A DNA stretch of 64,000 nucleotides, taken from the NCBI GenBank assembly GCA_023055425.1, contig JALGPY010000004.1, positions 22,033,718 to 22,097,717 on the forward strand, written 5' to 3'. The DNA comes from Linanthus parryae. Lineage: Eukaryota > Streptophyta > Magnoliopsida > Ericales > Polemoniaceae. The translations under genes were made by a program, and so were the position numbers. The notes under the pieces are model-generated. The model saw only the letters and a list, made by a program, of their open reading frames with translations. It did no database searches and was not told the DNA's origin. Positions 1-10,525 of the stretch are shown piece after piece (position 1 is the stretch's first letter; each line of letters starts with the position of its first letter).

Positions 1-1613
1 AGTTCTAGGAGGAGAGATGAGCTGAACCTCGCACAGCAAGGGGTCATAGGGATCCAAATCGCCTAAGCCTTCACGAGTCTGAGAGGTTATGAGGCCAAGC
101 TCGTTAGTGGCTGAGTTAGTAGCAGGAATGCCAATACCTGTCTCACTAGTGGTCAGATTCACAGCAGGAGCATCAGCAATTGTGCCTTGCGCAGCAGCAG
201 GCTCATTCAAAGCAGCCCCACCTGCACGATGAATGTGGGTAAGTCACTAAGGTAATATGATTTATGAACTATTCATTATGTTCTGTTCTATATTTAGATC
301 AAAAGCGGGCACCTCAACACTCGTGTGGGATTGCAGCTTCAAGACCATATGCTACAGGTGTTCCTTCATTTATCACATCTTTAAGGTGTGCATGACCTGA
401 TGTCATGTGAAAAATCGTTACAACATAGAATGACTTGTTAAGTTAACTTGCAAACATTGTTCAAATACTTACCTGAGGGTTCGCCACACTTGTCCACTAA
501 CCACCAGCGAATGTCATGTTTAGACACCCCATGCTTTAATGCACCGAAGATTACCTCTTGATAAGTTACAGCAAGATTAAAAATCGTACCTTCTTCGCCA
601 CCAGCGATTTCCTCGAAATCACTTTGTGCTTGTTCTAGAGCAGCCACACTCATGCTGCCAGCATGTTGCTCTTCCAGACTTCTCCTTGTAACCATTTCCA
701 CATCATCCTCCTCGCGTTTTCTTCTTCTCTCTTCCGCCTCAGCAGCCATTCTCTTGGATTCCTCGATTATGCGCGCATCTATGGCCTCACTCGACGCATT
801 TGGGCAAGAGCCCCTTGTTCGTCTATGTTCCTTGGTCAAAAGGCCACTGATAGTCTCATTATCATCATCTGCTAAGAAAGAATTTGCTTTAATAACATTA
901 TCGTCAAAAACAATATATTTGTCGCCAAATGAGTTCATTTAATTACCTTATGTATCCATTTTCCTTCCTTATTCTTCTCTTTCTTCTTCTCTTTCTTCTC
1001 TCTCTTCTCTATCTTCCTCTTCCTCCTGATCGTATGGGACAAAGTCTTCAACTTCAGTTTCCTTTCGAGACTTGCTGCGCAGGCGACCTTTACCTTTGCC
1101 TTTGAGAGCAGGAGCCTCTGTGGGCGGCGAAACCGGAGCTTCCCTAGGCAGCGAAGAAATCACAATTGACTTTCGCTTTTGCCTTCTAGCCCTCGGAGCA
1201 ACATCTGCGTCCGCTTCAGCATTTTCTCTTATGAGAGAGCGGACGAATACATCCATCTCCTGGCGCAGGAGAGTCTCCACTTTAGAATCCATGTCCTTAG
1301 TCAAAGAAATTGCCTTCTTACTTCTCTTTTCATGAAAGAGAGCATCAACCAGCGTAGCACTGCGGTCTCCAGAAGCAAACCTCCTCAAGAAGCACTGAAA
1401 ATAGGAAATTTGTGTAAGACACCGCACCCTAAACAGATGCATTTCAAGAAAGACAAGGATGTGGTATTTACCTTAGAAAAGGATTCAGTGTACTCTATCA
1501 TGCTATGAAGACCTTCTTTAACAGCTTTCATCTCCTCAGAAAGGATCAGGTGGGCACACAGGTGATTTTCCTTGTCCAGCAAGGAATAAAACTCATACGC
1601 AGAAGCGTCCAAA
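1..1613 (-). pseudogene. C-terminal exons of the PMD ORF (runs off the window)
   Basis: Minus-strand exons with consensus splice sites continue the PMD ORF. They are 1613-1472 (acceptor TTTGCAG, donor GTAAAT), 1394-947 (acceptor TTTTCAG, donor GTAATT), about 868-473 (acceptor TTAGCAG, donor GTAAGT) and 221 to the window edge (acceptor CGTGCAG). The peptides are charged and low-complexity: a Lys/Arg-rich stretch, then Glu/Arg-rich runs (EEEEDREEREEREEE), then a helix-prone segment with AAEAEERRRKREEDD, consistent with a coiled coil or nuclear basic region. Introns are short (about 75-250 bp), as in an expressed plant gene. This part has fewer obvious lesions than the core. The exon model is inferred from splice motifs and open frames only. 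Confidence 0.55.
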
Positions 1614-3336
1614 CTGCAAATTTGTTGAATTAGGAAAGAATTCCTTTTAATATAGGGATTTCTTCTGATGCGCGGTGAAGCAGATGATGAAAACCTTGCC
1701 AGCTAAATTTTCCAGAAAGAAATCCAACTTTTGGTGGGGTAACCATTGCGCTTCCCAGAAGGTTGATCAAAAGGAAAACTAGCAAGCAGAGCAGACTTAC
1801 ATTTGAGTGTCAGCAGTCGCTTGTAGCAACCTCTACGCACTGAACTAGGCCAGAGAGAAGGTGCCACTATGTCATAACCTAGCTGGGGGCATACACGAGT
1901 AGGATCGAAGTCAACTGTGATACGCTCATACTTGGGCGATATCTCAGTGACATGCTCAGCAAGAGCGGGCAAAGAGCCTCTCAAACACCAACAGGCGAAC
2001 TCCCTGAAACAGCTAGGCCCTTTGGTAAGAGTGTCCTTGGAGATGGGGCCACCTTCAGACAGGTACATGCGCGAGTAGAATCGCACCTCTTCAATGGGAG
2101 TGGCATAGGGCCTGGCAACGAAATTGGTTCGATCATCGCAAATCAAACTCCATAAACACTTGGGATCCTTTGTTCTATACCACCGTGAAGCTCTCCCACA
2201 CCGAAGCGCGTTCTGAGCACCACGAACATTCCATTATCTGGCTCTTAAAGGGGGAGGAGCATACAAAGGCCACCTTTCGAAAACCCTCATGGTGAGGAAG
2301 GAAATGTTGACAAAAGACAGAATATCGAGTCGCCCACGCGACTCTTCCACAACAGCCACAAGCTGGTCTAATCGATGGTAAAGGGTTCCCAACACTAGAG
2401 GCCCAAGTGCGACGTTCTGGCCTAAGGATAGGCGAACAACAATAGGCAAAACATGATAGAAGACCCCATCATGAGGATGACCATCAATCAAGTGCCGTGA
2501 AAGCCAAATTCAAAGGAAGGCACACAAAGTCCAGTTGTACCCTTTGCCGTCTATGTAATTCTCTGCCTTGGGATCCTTCTTCAGTAGCTCTTTAGTGATA
2601 TTGCTATTTCCATAATCACGAATAAGTACTGCATCCACTTGCCCCAAGTGTTCTGCGCAGAGGCGTCGATTATATCAAATTTTGGAAGGGGTTTCGCAGA
2701 TGTCCAACGAGTAGAAATCTTCTTGACCTCCGCTATGCATTCGACCATCTGCTCATATAAAGCGACCTCTTCATCGGTTTCCATCGCATCCAAGTGATCG
2801 ACCTCGCCCATGGGGGGAAGGTCATACAGCATGTGCACGTCCTCCAAGGTGGGGGGTGCCTCGAACTCAGCAAAGTGGAATGTATGGGTTATTGATGAAT
2901 ACCTGGAAAAGAGATTCAGAAGCATGGTTTGATCTAGTTTCACAGCAGCACCCTTCGTAGCCCTGATGGCGTAATATACCCCAACTTGGGTTAGATTGAC
3001 GGCATGATGAGTCAATACATGGTCAGTCCACTCATCCATCAAATCCAGCTTATTCATGAAAGGCTGGTTCGAGATCTCAGTATGTGGATAGAATCCATTT
3101 TCAAGACCCAATCTGACTACGTCCTTGGCATCAATTAAATATAACTCTTCTCGACTAGGTGGAGGGGTTAGCAATAATAGATCCTTAGAAACAGGTTCAG
3201 GCAGCCTCTTTAACTTGACACTGGCATGGTAGTAGTCTTCGCCTCCCAGGTAAGGAGCTTTCTTCCACAAAGATTTGGGAAGATCAAGAATTTTATCAGC
3301 TTCTTTCACAGATTTAGTTGCCTTCAGTTTGGCCAT
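1613..3336 (-). pseudogene. Plant mobile domain (PMD, aminotransferase-like) ORF, N-terminal core, broken
   Basis: Reads from ATG 3336. Around residues 145-190 the peptide THTFHFAEFEAPPTLEDVH followed by LYDLPPMGE is a clear match to the PMD signature (THTFH...TLEDV..L.GLP..G). The domain continues past about 2640 only in a frame shifted by one base (GKGYNWTLCAFL), then through a segment with VRLSLGQNVALGPLVLG and on to a splice donor (GTAAGT) with the exon ending at 1801. An in-frame TGA at 2510-2512 and TAA at 2234-2236 break it, so I call it a pseudogene. PMD proteins occur as host genes (MAIN-like) and as extra ORFs inside transposons; the adjacent opposite-strand polypurine tract and LTR favour the transposon origin. 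The function of the domain is not settled. Confidence 0.8.
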
Positions 3337-4093
3337 CTCTACAACAAAGCAAAAAAGGGGAGAGATATATCCACCTTTAGATTTGATTCAGCAGAAACTC
3401 AAGAATAAATTTCAAACAAATTTCTGGGTTTAAGAGTTCCAAGCTTCTGGGTTTCAAGTTGGCTCGCATCAGCTTCAACTTTGGAAATTACAAGTTCTGG
3501 GTTCCAGTTCCCTGGGTTTATAATTCCAGAATACCAAAGTTTCAAAGTTTCAGTCTTTTAGGGTTTTAAGAACCTTTCTGATAGTTACAAAAAATGGTGG
3601 GTCTTTGAGTGTTTCTGGGTTTCAGATTCAACATATAAAGGCATGTCGAGAGAGGAATATTCATATTAGAAGCATTAATCAACATCAAGCGAACCAACCT
3701 TGTGTGGTTGAAGCAATTTGAAGGAGACGATTCACCAGAAGAACTGGTGATTGATAATTTGGATTTGCTCTCGGAGATTTTCAGTAAACATTCCCTCTAG
3801 AGAGAACATTTGCTTTCAACAATGGAGGATGAGGAGTATTTATTCAAGTTTGATGAAGAGTCGCGTCCTTTCAGTTGTCGAATCGCAACAGTCACCGCCG
3901 AATCACGCGATCACAGGCCTCTGCTTATGTCACGACTAGAACCCTAGAAGAACAGAAAGCACGATTCTAGGGATTCTAGGCTATAATGACACGGGTGGGG
4001 GCTGATATCTAGGACATTTGAATTGGTGCGTGGCTACAACGCGCGCGCTAGTTTTTGCGCATTGAAGTCCATCTGATAAGTGTCTCCACGTGC
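3337..4093. other. Leader/promoter side of the PMD ORF, no other gene
   Basis: Upstream (on the minus strand) of the PMD start. It contains repeated short phrases of the type TTCTGGGTTTCA and TTCCAAGCTTC between 3420 and 3560, and no open frame of note. A run of CG alternation (ACGCGCGCGCTAG) lies at about 4038-4050. I see nothing else in it. Confidence 0.4.
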
Positions 4094-4107
4094 AAAAGGG
4101 GGGCTAA
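4094..4107 (+). other. Polypurine tract (plus-strand primer) before an LTR
   Basis: The run AAAAGGGGGGCTAA sits directly before TGTAGATGG. This is the usual arrangement at the 3' end of a Ty3/gypsy element; a G-rich tract ending in CTA just before the LTR is common in Tat-lineage elements. Confidence 0.55.
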
Positions 4108-4589
4108 TGTAGATGGTGTGTTTTAGCCACGTGAGTCAGCTTACACGTGGCAGTCATCTAGCACATCTGGTGGTGCTCCAATATTACACGAGCATCACCC
4201 ATGCTTATCCACGTAGGGGGCTGCGAGACAGGGCCCTCGCGTACCAACACGGGACTTGTAGGGCTTAGTGGTTTGGAGGCTCGAGTAAGATCTGTCGCGC
4301 GCGAGCGACAACCAAGCCCGCGCGCGACGCTTTGTACCTGCTTTGAGAGATTTATGGCCACGTGTCCCATAAATCCGGTCAACCTCATAACGGTTCCGGT
4401 ATACACGGGCGAAGTGCGTAACAGTCCCTATATATGCGGTCGAACGTGCCGTTATGGATTAAGTCGTCATTAATGGGCGCATTAGCCCACTACAACGGTC
4501 ACATTCCCCACTATATATAGGGTCGTTAACCCTTCATTGCAATTTTCTGATAACGCTGAAGCTCTGGCCATCTTCACTCACTCACTCAC

Positions 4590-4650
<61 letters not shown>

Positions 4651-4764
4651 GTTATCACTGCTTCCTCTCTCCCTACTCACCACCTACACTCTACGCGTTT
4701 CTATCATCTACCCCCGGTGTACACTTGGATCTTCCTCAAAGGATCCTCCTGTATACACTAGGCC
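4108..4764 (+). repeat. Probable Tat-type LTR (3' LTR of the element carrying the PMD ORF)
   Basis: Starts TGTAGATGG immediately after the polypurine tract. It contains a TATA box (CTATATATAGGG, 4511-4522), a likely transcription start near 4540 and a CT-rich leader, as expected for U3-R-U5. No second copy lies in the window, so the 3' boundary (about 4764, near TATACACTAGG) is a guess and no target duplication can be tested. The U3 holds several CACGTG/ACGTGG cores. The PMD ORF lies upstream on the opposite strand, where Tat-lineage elements are known to carry antisense extra ORFs. Confidence 0.5.
4577..4648. repeat. (CACT)n-(CT)n microsatellite
   Basis: About four CACT units followed by roughly 27 CT units, lying just downstream of the TATA box of the LTR, in what would be its transcribed leader. 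Confidence 0.95.
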
Positions 4765-5559
4765 ACATCCGTACACCATTTACCATTCCATTCATTCATC
4801 AAAACAAAAATAAAAATAATTACAAACACTCTTTAATTTTTTAAAATTTTCTAAAAACACGAATAATCCAGTATTGTTTAATTAAGCTAAAGAATCAAAT
4901 ACAGATACAAACATCCAAATCGCGCATAACATTTGCTCAACAGTAGAATACTTAGCCTGGTAATTTCGAGAAAAAAAATTTGTTCGAAAAAAGGGTTTTA
5001 GACCTCTCACTTACCTCGAGAAGTGTCCTAATTACTCATTATTAAATCCCAAAATTAAATATGTTTTTTTGAAAAAAAAATGAAAACTACCCTGAAAATT
5101 GGAAAGTAAGTTTCAAGAATACTGTAAAAATTTGGGCGAAAAGGGTAACTGGAGGCTGCCGCACATGCCCTCGCGCGCCCTGCTCGCATCCCCTGCCACC
5201 GTAGCCCTAGATGACAAGGACACCTATGTGGCCACTGAGTTAGAACCATGCCACCCAACATGTCGTCGTCTAGGCTGATTGTGATATCCATGTCATCTTC
5301 AATGTGCACGACATGCCAGCTCCACATGTGCAGAGACATCATACGCCATGTCAACATCCAAGGCAACGTGTACTTGCCACGCCTGGCGCCACGTCATCCT
5401 AGATGATGTCATCTACCACGTCAATGGTTGCAGCCAACCTTGGCGCGTGTGGAGCGTGACGTCCCCTTTAAGCACGTGTAACTCACACGCCGCCTTCAAG
5501 TTGTCCGCTTCCGACAAGGCTTGTAACGGTTGTCCCGATTTGACGTCCTGATCTAAAAA
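4765..5559. other. Intergenic, no gene seen
   Basis: 4765-5120 is AT-rich and unremarkable. 5150-5545 is more GC-rich and carries a cluster of ACGT cores (CCACGTCA, GATGTCATC, GACGTCC, CACGTG). No open frame with recognisable similarity. Confidence 0.5.
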
Positions 5560-6353
5560 TCTGGGTACGGAAAACGAGGCTTGATTGTTGTCTCTTTGGT
5601 TCTACTGCTGGACATTTTCCAAAGAATTATATTACTTCATTCCCCAGGGCTAAATTATGGAAGCTACAAATTCGTCCTAAGATTAAGCTTTTGTGGTGGC
5701 AGATGTGTCATGACAGGATAGCAACAAAAGGCAAAGTCGTCTTCAGAAATTTGACCTCTAACAAGAGAGCTATTTCTGCGGGGTGGATGAGGAGGATATT
5801 AATTATCTCTCCATTATTTGTAGCATTTCCAGGTATCTTTGGATGACAAAATGTTGTGCTCCAAAGTTTGACTCATCTTGTATATTCACTAGGTGGCTGC
5901 CTTACGTGCTAAATGACAGGTCTACTACTCAAGCAGATGCCATCCTTGGGATAGCTGCAGTCACTTGGATTATTTGGAAGGAAAGGTATAGGATCTACTT
6001 TAATGTTAATCAATCTTTCTCCCTTATGAATGCAGCAGCACCAGTAGCTACTTTATATTCCTATCTGAAGAAGTTGAGTACCACGAACACCAATGACCAT
6101 ACAGGTTTAAATGTTAACTAAAAGGAGGAGATTTTCTCGATGGCATCACTATTGATACCAACATCTCTAACCATAATAAGGAGGCTCTATATGTGACATA
6201 GAAATGGAGGACTTATTCATGATGACCATTTCAATTTTACTGAAGATCCATCCGCAGCTATCATGCTTACCTTTCATTCTGCAATCAATTGGGACATATG
6301 CACACTCTTTTAATTCTCCAAATTTTAGAGCTAGTGATTAAAAAAAAAAAAAA
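5560..6353 (+). pseudogene. LINE 3' relic: reverse-transcriptase zinc-binding region with poly(A)
   Basis: In shifting frames, 5640-6060 reads as the zinc-binding C-terminus typical of plant LINE ORF2 (zf-RVT). It has an AKLWKLQIRPKIKLLWWQM-type start, a degraded Cys/His segment around DEEDINYLSIICSISRYLW, and a closing AVTWIIWKERYRIYF. A run of 13-14 A at 6340-6353 is a plausible poly(A) tail. The reverse transcriptase itself is absent, as expected for a 5'-truncated LINE. No target duplication was found. Frameshifts and stops make it dead. Confidence 0.6.
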
Positions 6354-7852
6354 TCCAGAAGATCACAAAAAAAGGAGCCAATGAATAGGAAGCAAAAGAT
6401 GATTTGGGATGCAGAAATGGGAATTCTGAAGCTCCTAAGTAATTGCAGTATTATTATGTTGATTGACAGTTAGTGCTGCTGGTATGCTTGTAATTTTGGC
6501 AAGTTAATGGTAAATCTTCAAACGTTAGAAGATTTAGTTCTTTTGGGTGCTTACAGTCGTTCTGCCTAGTCGTGACTGCAAGATTGGTGGCCCTGTTTCT
6601 TTGGATTCTGATGCCTATCTAAGTTCTCTACTAGTCTAAAAAATTGACAAAGAACATAGTACATTCTTCTTTAGCCACGTGTTGAAGTAAATAATTGCCA
6701 ACAAGTTTTTGTTATGCATGACCACTAATCCAATCTTAAGCTAAAATCTCCTTCAATACCATCTCCAAGCACTGCCAATGTTTTCCTTCATGAAGAACTT
6801 CTGAGAAACCTGTATTTGATGCTGCAGGACCACTAAATCCGTGGCTAAAAGAAGTTTAGTTATCCTTCACCTCAAAGCCAAAGTATGTACAAACACAGTA
6901 CAAATGTCGTCCTCAATTGAGTGCTCTGAAGTTGCATTGAGCTCTGCTGACTACCACACCATAGATCTAACTTTGTGGTATATGGAGCATCCGAAACATG
7001 CCACGGAATTTCGCCGAAAGAACAGCATAGGCCACAGACAAAGAACACGTGTTTGATCATTCGCTCATAGCCGTATGAATAACTGATAGTGAACTAGTGA
7101 TTTTTGTCGTCAAAAGGAGAGAAAAATATATAACCACAGCGGTACGCAGGCCGCATCCCTGGTTTCTTTAACGACTCTATCTGACATATTGATGATTTTT
7201 CAAATTTTTAGGAGTTATTCAATGTGGACCATTTATTTGAAGCATTTTAACCCAATTTTGATCAGTCAGAATCACAAGTTGACAATTTCATGACTGACTA
7301 TGTGACAGTTTCAAACTGAAAACAAAGCCTCTATAAGTAGTAAGATTGACTTAACGACAAATCAATGGCAAACGACAAAGAACATACATTTGTTCGATAG
7401 GGTGATGTTCGTTAGGGTGATGGTTGAAAGATTACTCCATTCGCGTTAAGCAATTACAAATTCTCCATTCTCAATCTGTTGCCCACACATCCAATCTACA
7501 CCATCTTCCTTGTCAATGTTTCTTTCAATCATTCAATGAAAGGAATATGAATAGAATCTTAAAGAACTTCTGAGAAATGCATTCACAGTGACAAAAAACA
7601 GAATATGTTCAAACATACTACAGATATCATTCTAAATTGAGTGATTGGGTGTACTGAAGTTGCATTCAACTTAGCATATTACCCCATTTGATATCAAACT
7701 TTGCCAAATATGGGGTTAAGTCTGTTTCAGAGTAATCAACACAAGTTACAGTCAAATAACACAAGGGTAGAAAGAAAGCTACTTACAAAATATACACACT
7801 ATAAAGGGTTTCCATGTAACAATTGGCAACATTTGCCACTGGTTTCTACCAT
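6354..7852. other. Intergenic; contains a diverged direct repeat
   Basis: No gene recognised. About 110 bp near 6880-6990 recur in diverged form near 7605-7720; both copies share a core of the type TTGAGTG...CTGAAGTTGCATT. The stretch is downstream of the carrier gene and may include its 3' untranslated region. Confidence 0.4.
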
Positions 7853-8875
7853 TCAATTGTAGCTCCGTTGTTGATCTTTGGTCGAGAGACGCTTGAGGAA
7901 CTCATAGGTAGTGATCATTGTCGTCGCCGACATAGACATCGACGCCCACCTCGGTCCCAAACCTCTGTAACAAGCACCAATCCCACCTTCTTTCACCAAC
8001 TTCCTCACTGTCTGAACCACACCCCTGTCACCTTCCCCTTCCAGGACCTGCAATCTGGTCTTCACTGTGTCTAATGGCATTGTCACCAACGCCGAAAACC
8101 CACTAGCCATAACCGCGCTAAGCCCCTGCACCGCCACCACCGCCTTACAATCCGGCCTAAACCCATTTCCACCACTACCAACAAACCCACCTCTGGTTTC
8201 ACCACAGTCACCATTCTTGCTGTAGTAGCAACCAACCCCATTCCAGATCAGTCTATGAGCCAATGAATAAGACCCCCACCAGACAGCATTCGAAGGCGCA
8301 TAGGTCAAAGTTGATATCCCAAATCCTCTGTACAACCCTCTCAATCCATCGGTGCAGAGAATCCTCCTAAACGCATCGAGTCCACCCTTGTATTGTGTCG
8401 TTTTGTTGCAACCCTGAACCATTAGTCTCTGGCTGACAACATCAATTGGGGTCCAAACCAGCTGAGCAGCGGTGGCGGCGCTCAAACCCGCGGCGGCGTT
8501 GGCGATGGTCGCGGCTGCGGGCTCTGAGAAACCCAGTTTCACCGTGGCGGTGCCTATTTTGGTCTTGGTGACTTCGAGGGCGGTCATGTAGAGAGCCCGA
8601 GCTGGGATTGTACCCATTAGCGAAGTCCCGAGTCCTCTGTAGAACCCTCTGGGTCCTTCGTGTTTGAGTATCGAGTAAGCCGTCTTGAAGCAGGAGATCT
8701 CCGTGGATGAAACTTGTTGCCGTGTCTTCAACACCACGATCGGGTACAGAGCCCCGGAGACGCCGGAGAAGAGGGCGGCGCCGAGGACGAAGAACTTCGA
8801 TTTGTCGAGCATGTGCCAGTCGATGTCCGCCGGGAGATGGATCTCCGCCGTCGATTCGCCCTCGGCGTAGCTCAT
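7853..8875 (-). CDS. Mitochondrial carrier family protein (SLC25A44-like), intronless
   Basis: 340 residues from ATG 8875. It has three tandem repeats of the mitochondrial carrier fold, with signature motifs PIVVLKTRQQV (repeat 1, Asp replaced by Val), TPIDVVSQRLMVQG (repeat 2) and MPLDTVKTRLQV (repeat 3). Companion motifs GFYRGLGTS, GLYRGFGIS and CYRGLGPRW follow each. It resembles plant carriers of the SLC25A44-like group, which begin with a short acidic N-terminus followed by DWHMLDKSKFF. Expected role: solute exchange across the mitochondrial inner membrane; the substrate cannot be read from sequence. A Gly-rich insert (about residues 222-245) between repeats 2 and 3 is unusual. The open frame extends upstream to 9319, but this runs through a TATA-like site and a poly(T) insertion, and homologues start near MSYAEGEST, so I place the start at 8875. 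Frame intact. Confidence 0.93.
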   Translation of the reverse strand: MSYAEGESTAEIHLPADIDWHMLDKSKFFVLGAALFSGVSGALYPIVVLKTRQQVSSTEISCFKTAYSILKHEGPRGFYRGLGTSLMGTIPARALYMTALEVTKTKIGTATVKLGFSEPAAATIANAAAGLSAATAAQLVWTPIDVVSQRLMVQGCNKTTQYKGGLDAFRRILCTDGLRGLYRGFGISTLTYAPSNAVWWGSYSLAHRLIWNGVGCYYSKNGDCGETRGGFVGSGGNGFRPDCKAVVAVQGLSAVMASGFSALVTMPLDTVKTRLQVLEGEGDRGVVQTVRKLVKEGGIGACYRGLGPRWASMSMSATTMITTYEFLKRLSTKDQQRSYN

Positions 8876-9168
8876 TTCCGCCGTTTTTTCTGATTCAATT
8901 CTGAATTTACTGGGAATGGATAAAACAGAGAAGCGAGTGAGATCTGGATTGGATTGGGCAGAGAGAAAGTGTTGATCGATTGGGGAATCTGATTCTGATT
9001 TTGAGCTGAGGAAGATAGAGAGAGTGGCTGCTGGAGATGGTGGTGGCTTTAACTGATGAAATGGATGGGAGAGACGACATGAGAGACGAGAGGGGGTTGT
9101 GGATTTCAGCGAGGGTTTTTGCGGATTCGAGGACGATGCGACACGTGGTGGGCATCGGTTAGTGGATT

Positions 9169-9178
9169 CCGCTATATT
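9169..9178 (-). promoter_or_regulatory. Probable TATA box of the carrier gene
   Basis: Minus-strand CTTAATATAG lies about 295 bases upstream of the carrier ATG. It would give a leader of about 260 bases that includes a short upstream ORF starting at 9155 (82 codons). The leader is rich in CTCTC on the coding strand. Confidence 0.4.
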
Positions 9179-9214
9179 AAGGGCCAGGATTCGGTGGTTT
9201 ACTGTCCTAGGGAG

Positions 9215-9262
9215 GCTAAAAAGAGATAACAATTTTTTTTTTTTGCTAAAAAGAGATAACAA
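9215..9262 (-). mobile_element. Poly(A)-only retroposition scar
   Basis: GCTAAAAAGAGATAACAA occurs at 9215-9232 and again at 9245-9262, separated by exactly 12 T. A long direct duplication around a pure poly(A) (on the minus strand) is what target-primed reverse transcription leaves when the copy is truncated to its tail. It lies about 40 bases upstream of the carrier TATA-like site. Confidence 0.65.
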
Positions 9263-9263
9263 T

Positions 9264-10365
9264 GGTGCACGGTTTCTGTGATACCGTGGGTGACTCGAGA
9301 GGATCCATGGGCTATTCATGGGCAGCCACCTCTCTCTCTCTCTCGATTGACAAAAAAACTATTTCGGTTCATCTGATACAAGATCACACGACGAGTATGA
9401 AAATCAACAAATACTAGTCATGTGGTAAGAACACTAAGAATACCATCAACATTCTTCTAAAAAAAAAAGAAAAAGGAATACCATCAACAACTTCAAGATA
9501 GGAAAAAATTGAGGACTCCCACAATTTAAATTAATCAAAATAATTTATGGGCTGCCTAAAAAAACCAAAGAAATAAGTTACCGGCATTTCCCTAGCCCCG
9601 TAGTGCAAGAGGTAACACACAACCCGTAGATATTCATGGAACAAAATATGTTTTTCAATGAATATATGTGTTCATGAACAACCCGTTTAACCCAATACTC
9701 TGTATTTTCAGGCAGATGGTTGAACTTTCTAGCTCGAACCACCCCTTAAGCACAGTAGTGTATATTATGTAGGTTAAACCGATAGAGTAGGATATATATA
9801 AAGTTCTATGTAAATGGCAAAAATATTTGTTCAAAAGTAATAGGTGAATAGAAGAAAAGAAACGAACCCTAAGTTCGGGTCGTTGCTTCTAATCTTCAAC
9901 TCCTTCCTTCCAGCGGCATCCTTTCTTCCTCCAATCGAGTCCCCTTTAAAATTATCCAAATTTTTAATAAGCGTCCCCCAGTCATATATCTATTACATAC
10001 GGAAAAATTTAAATTTACCCATCTTCCTTTCATGTCCTCTTTGATCATTTTGGTTAGACAAGTAAGTAACATTGTACACAATAAAGTCTGATAATAAATG
10101 TATATTGATATTACCGTGTTGTTCGGTTCAACTTGCGCGTACCTCTAATAATACACAAGACCTTTAGAATTATTGGTCGTCTACGGTTTTAATTTGAACC
10201 CTAAAAGGAATAAACCAAGTATGACGATATTTTAAGGGGAATACAGTTGCTACAAAATGTGTAGCTTTCACAACAATCAAATAACAATTCCAAAAAAATG
10301 AAAAGTCAATGATTTGATTTTTAACTCTTTCCAAGTTCCAAGGAGCCAAGAAAAAAAAAATACTC
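9264..10365. other. Intergenic, no gene seen
   Basis: AT-rich. Contains a short CT repeat (about 9330-9345) and several A/T runs. No open frame with recognisable similarity. Confidence 0.5.
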
Positions 10366-10451
10366 ACGCAGTCAAGATTCTGTTTTTTTGTTTTTTTTTT
10401 TTTGTTTTTTTTTTGTTTTTTTTTTTTTTTGAGAAAAACGCAGTCAAGATT
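10366..10451 (-). mobile_element. Second poly(A)-only retroposition scar
   Basis: ACGCAGTCAAGATT occurs at 10366-10379 and 10438-10451. The 58 bases between are almost pure T interrupted by single G (poly(A) on the minus strand). Same architecture as the scar at 9215. Confidence 0.65.
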
Positions 10452-10525
10452 TGAGACAAGAGTTAGAGGCTCGAAACCAATGTGATGCGATACTATCAGT
10501 GGGGGGAGATTGACATATATTGTTA

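Noticed and set aside
4201..4473. Plus-strand open frame upstream of the CT repeat
   Set aside because: It lies in the U3 of an LTR, has no similarity to a known family, and is opposed by another open frame of equal quality.
8876..9319. In-frame upstream extension of the carrier gene (148 codons)
   Set aside because: It crosses a TATA-like site and a poly(A)-only insertion, is Ser/Pro-rich, and carriers of this group start near MSYAEGEST; I treat it as promoter and leader.
9600..9800. Possible tRNA-derived SINE
   Set aside because: A weak B-box-like AGCTCGAACC is present, but no A box at the proper distance and no tail or target duplication.
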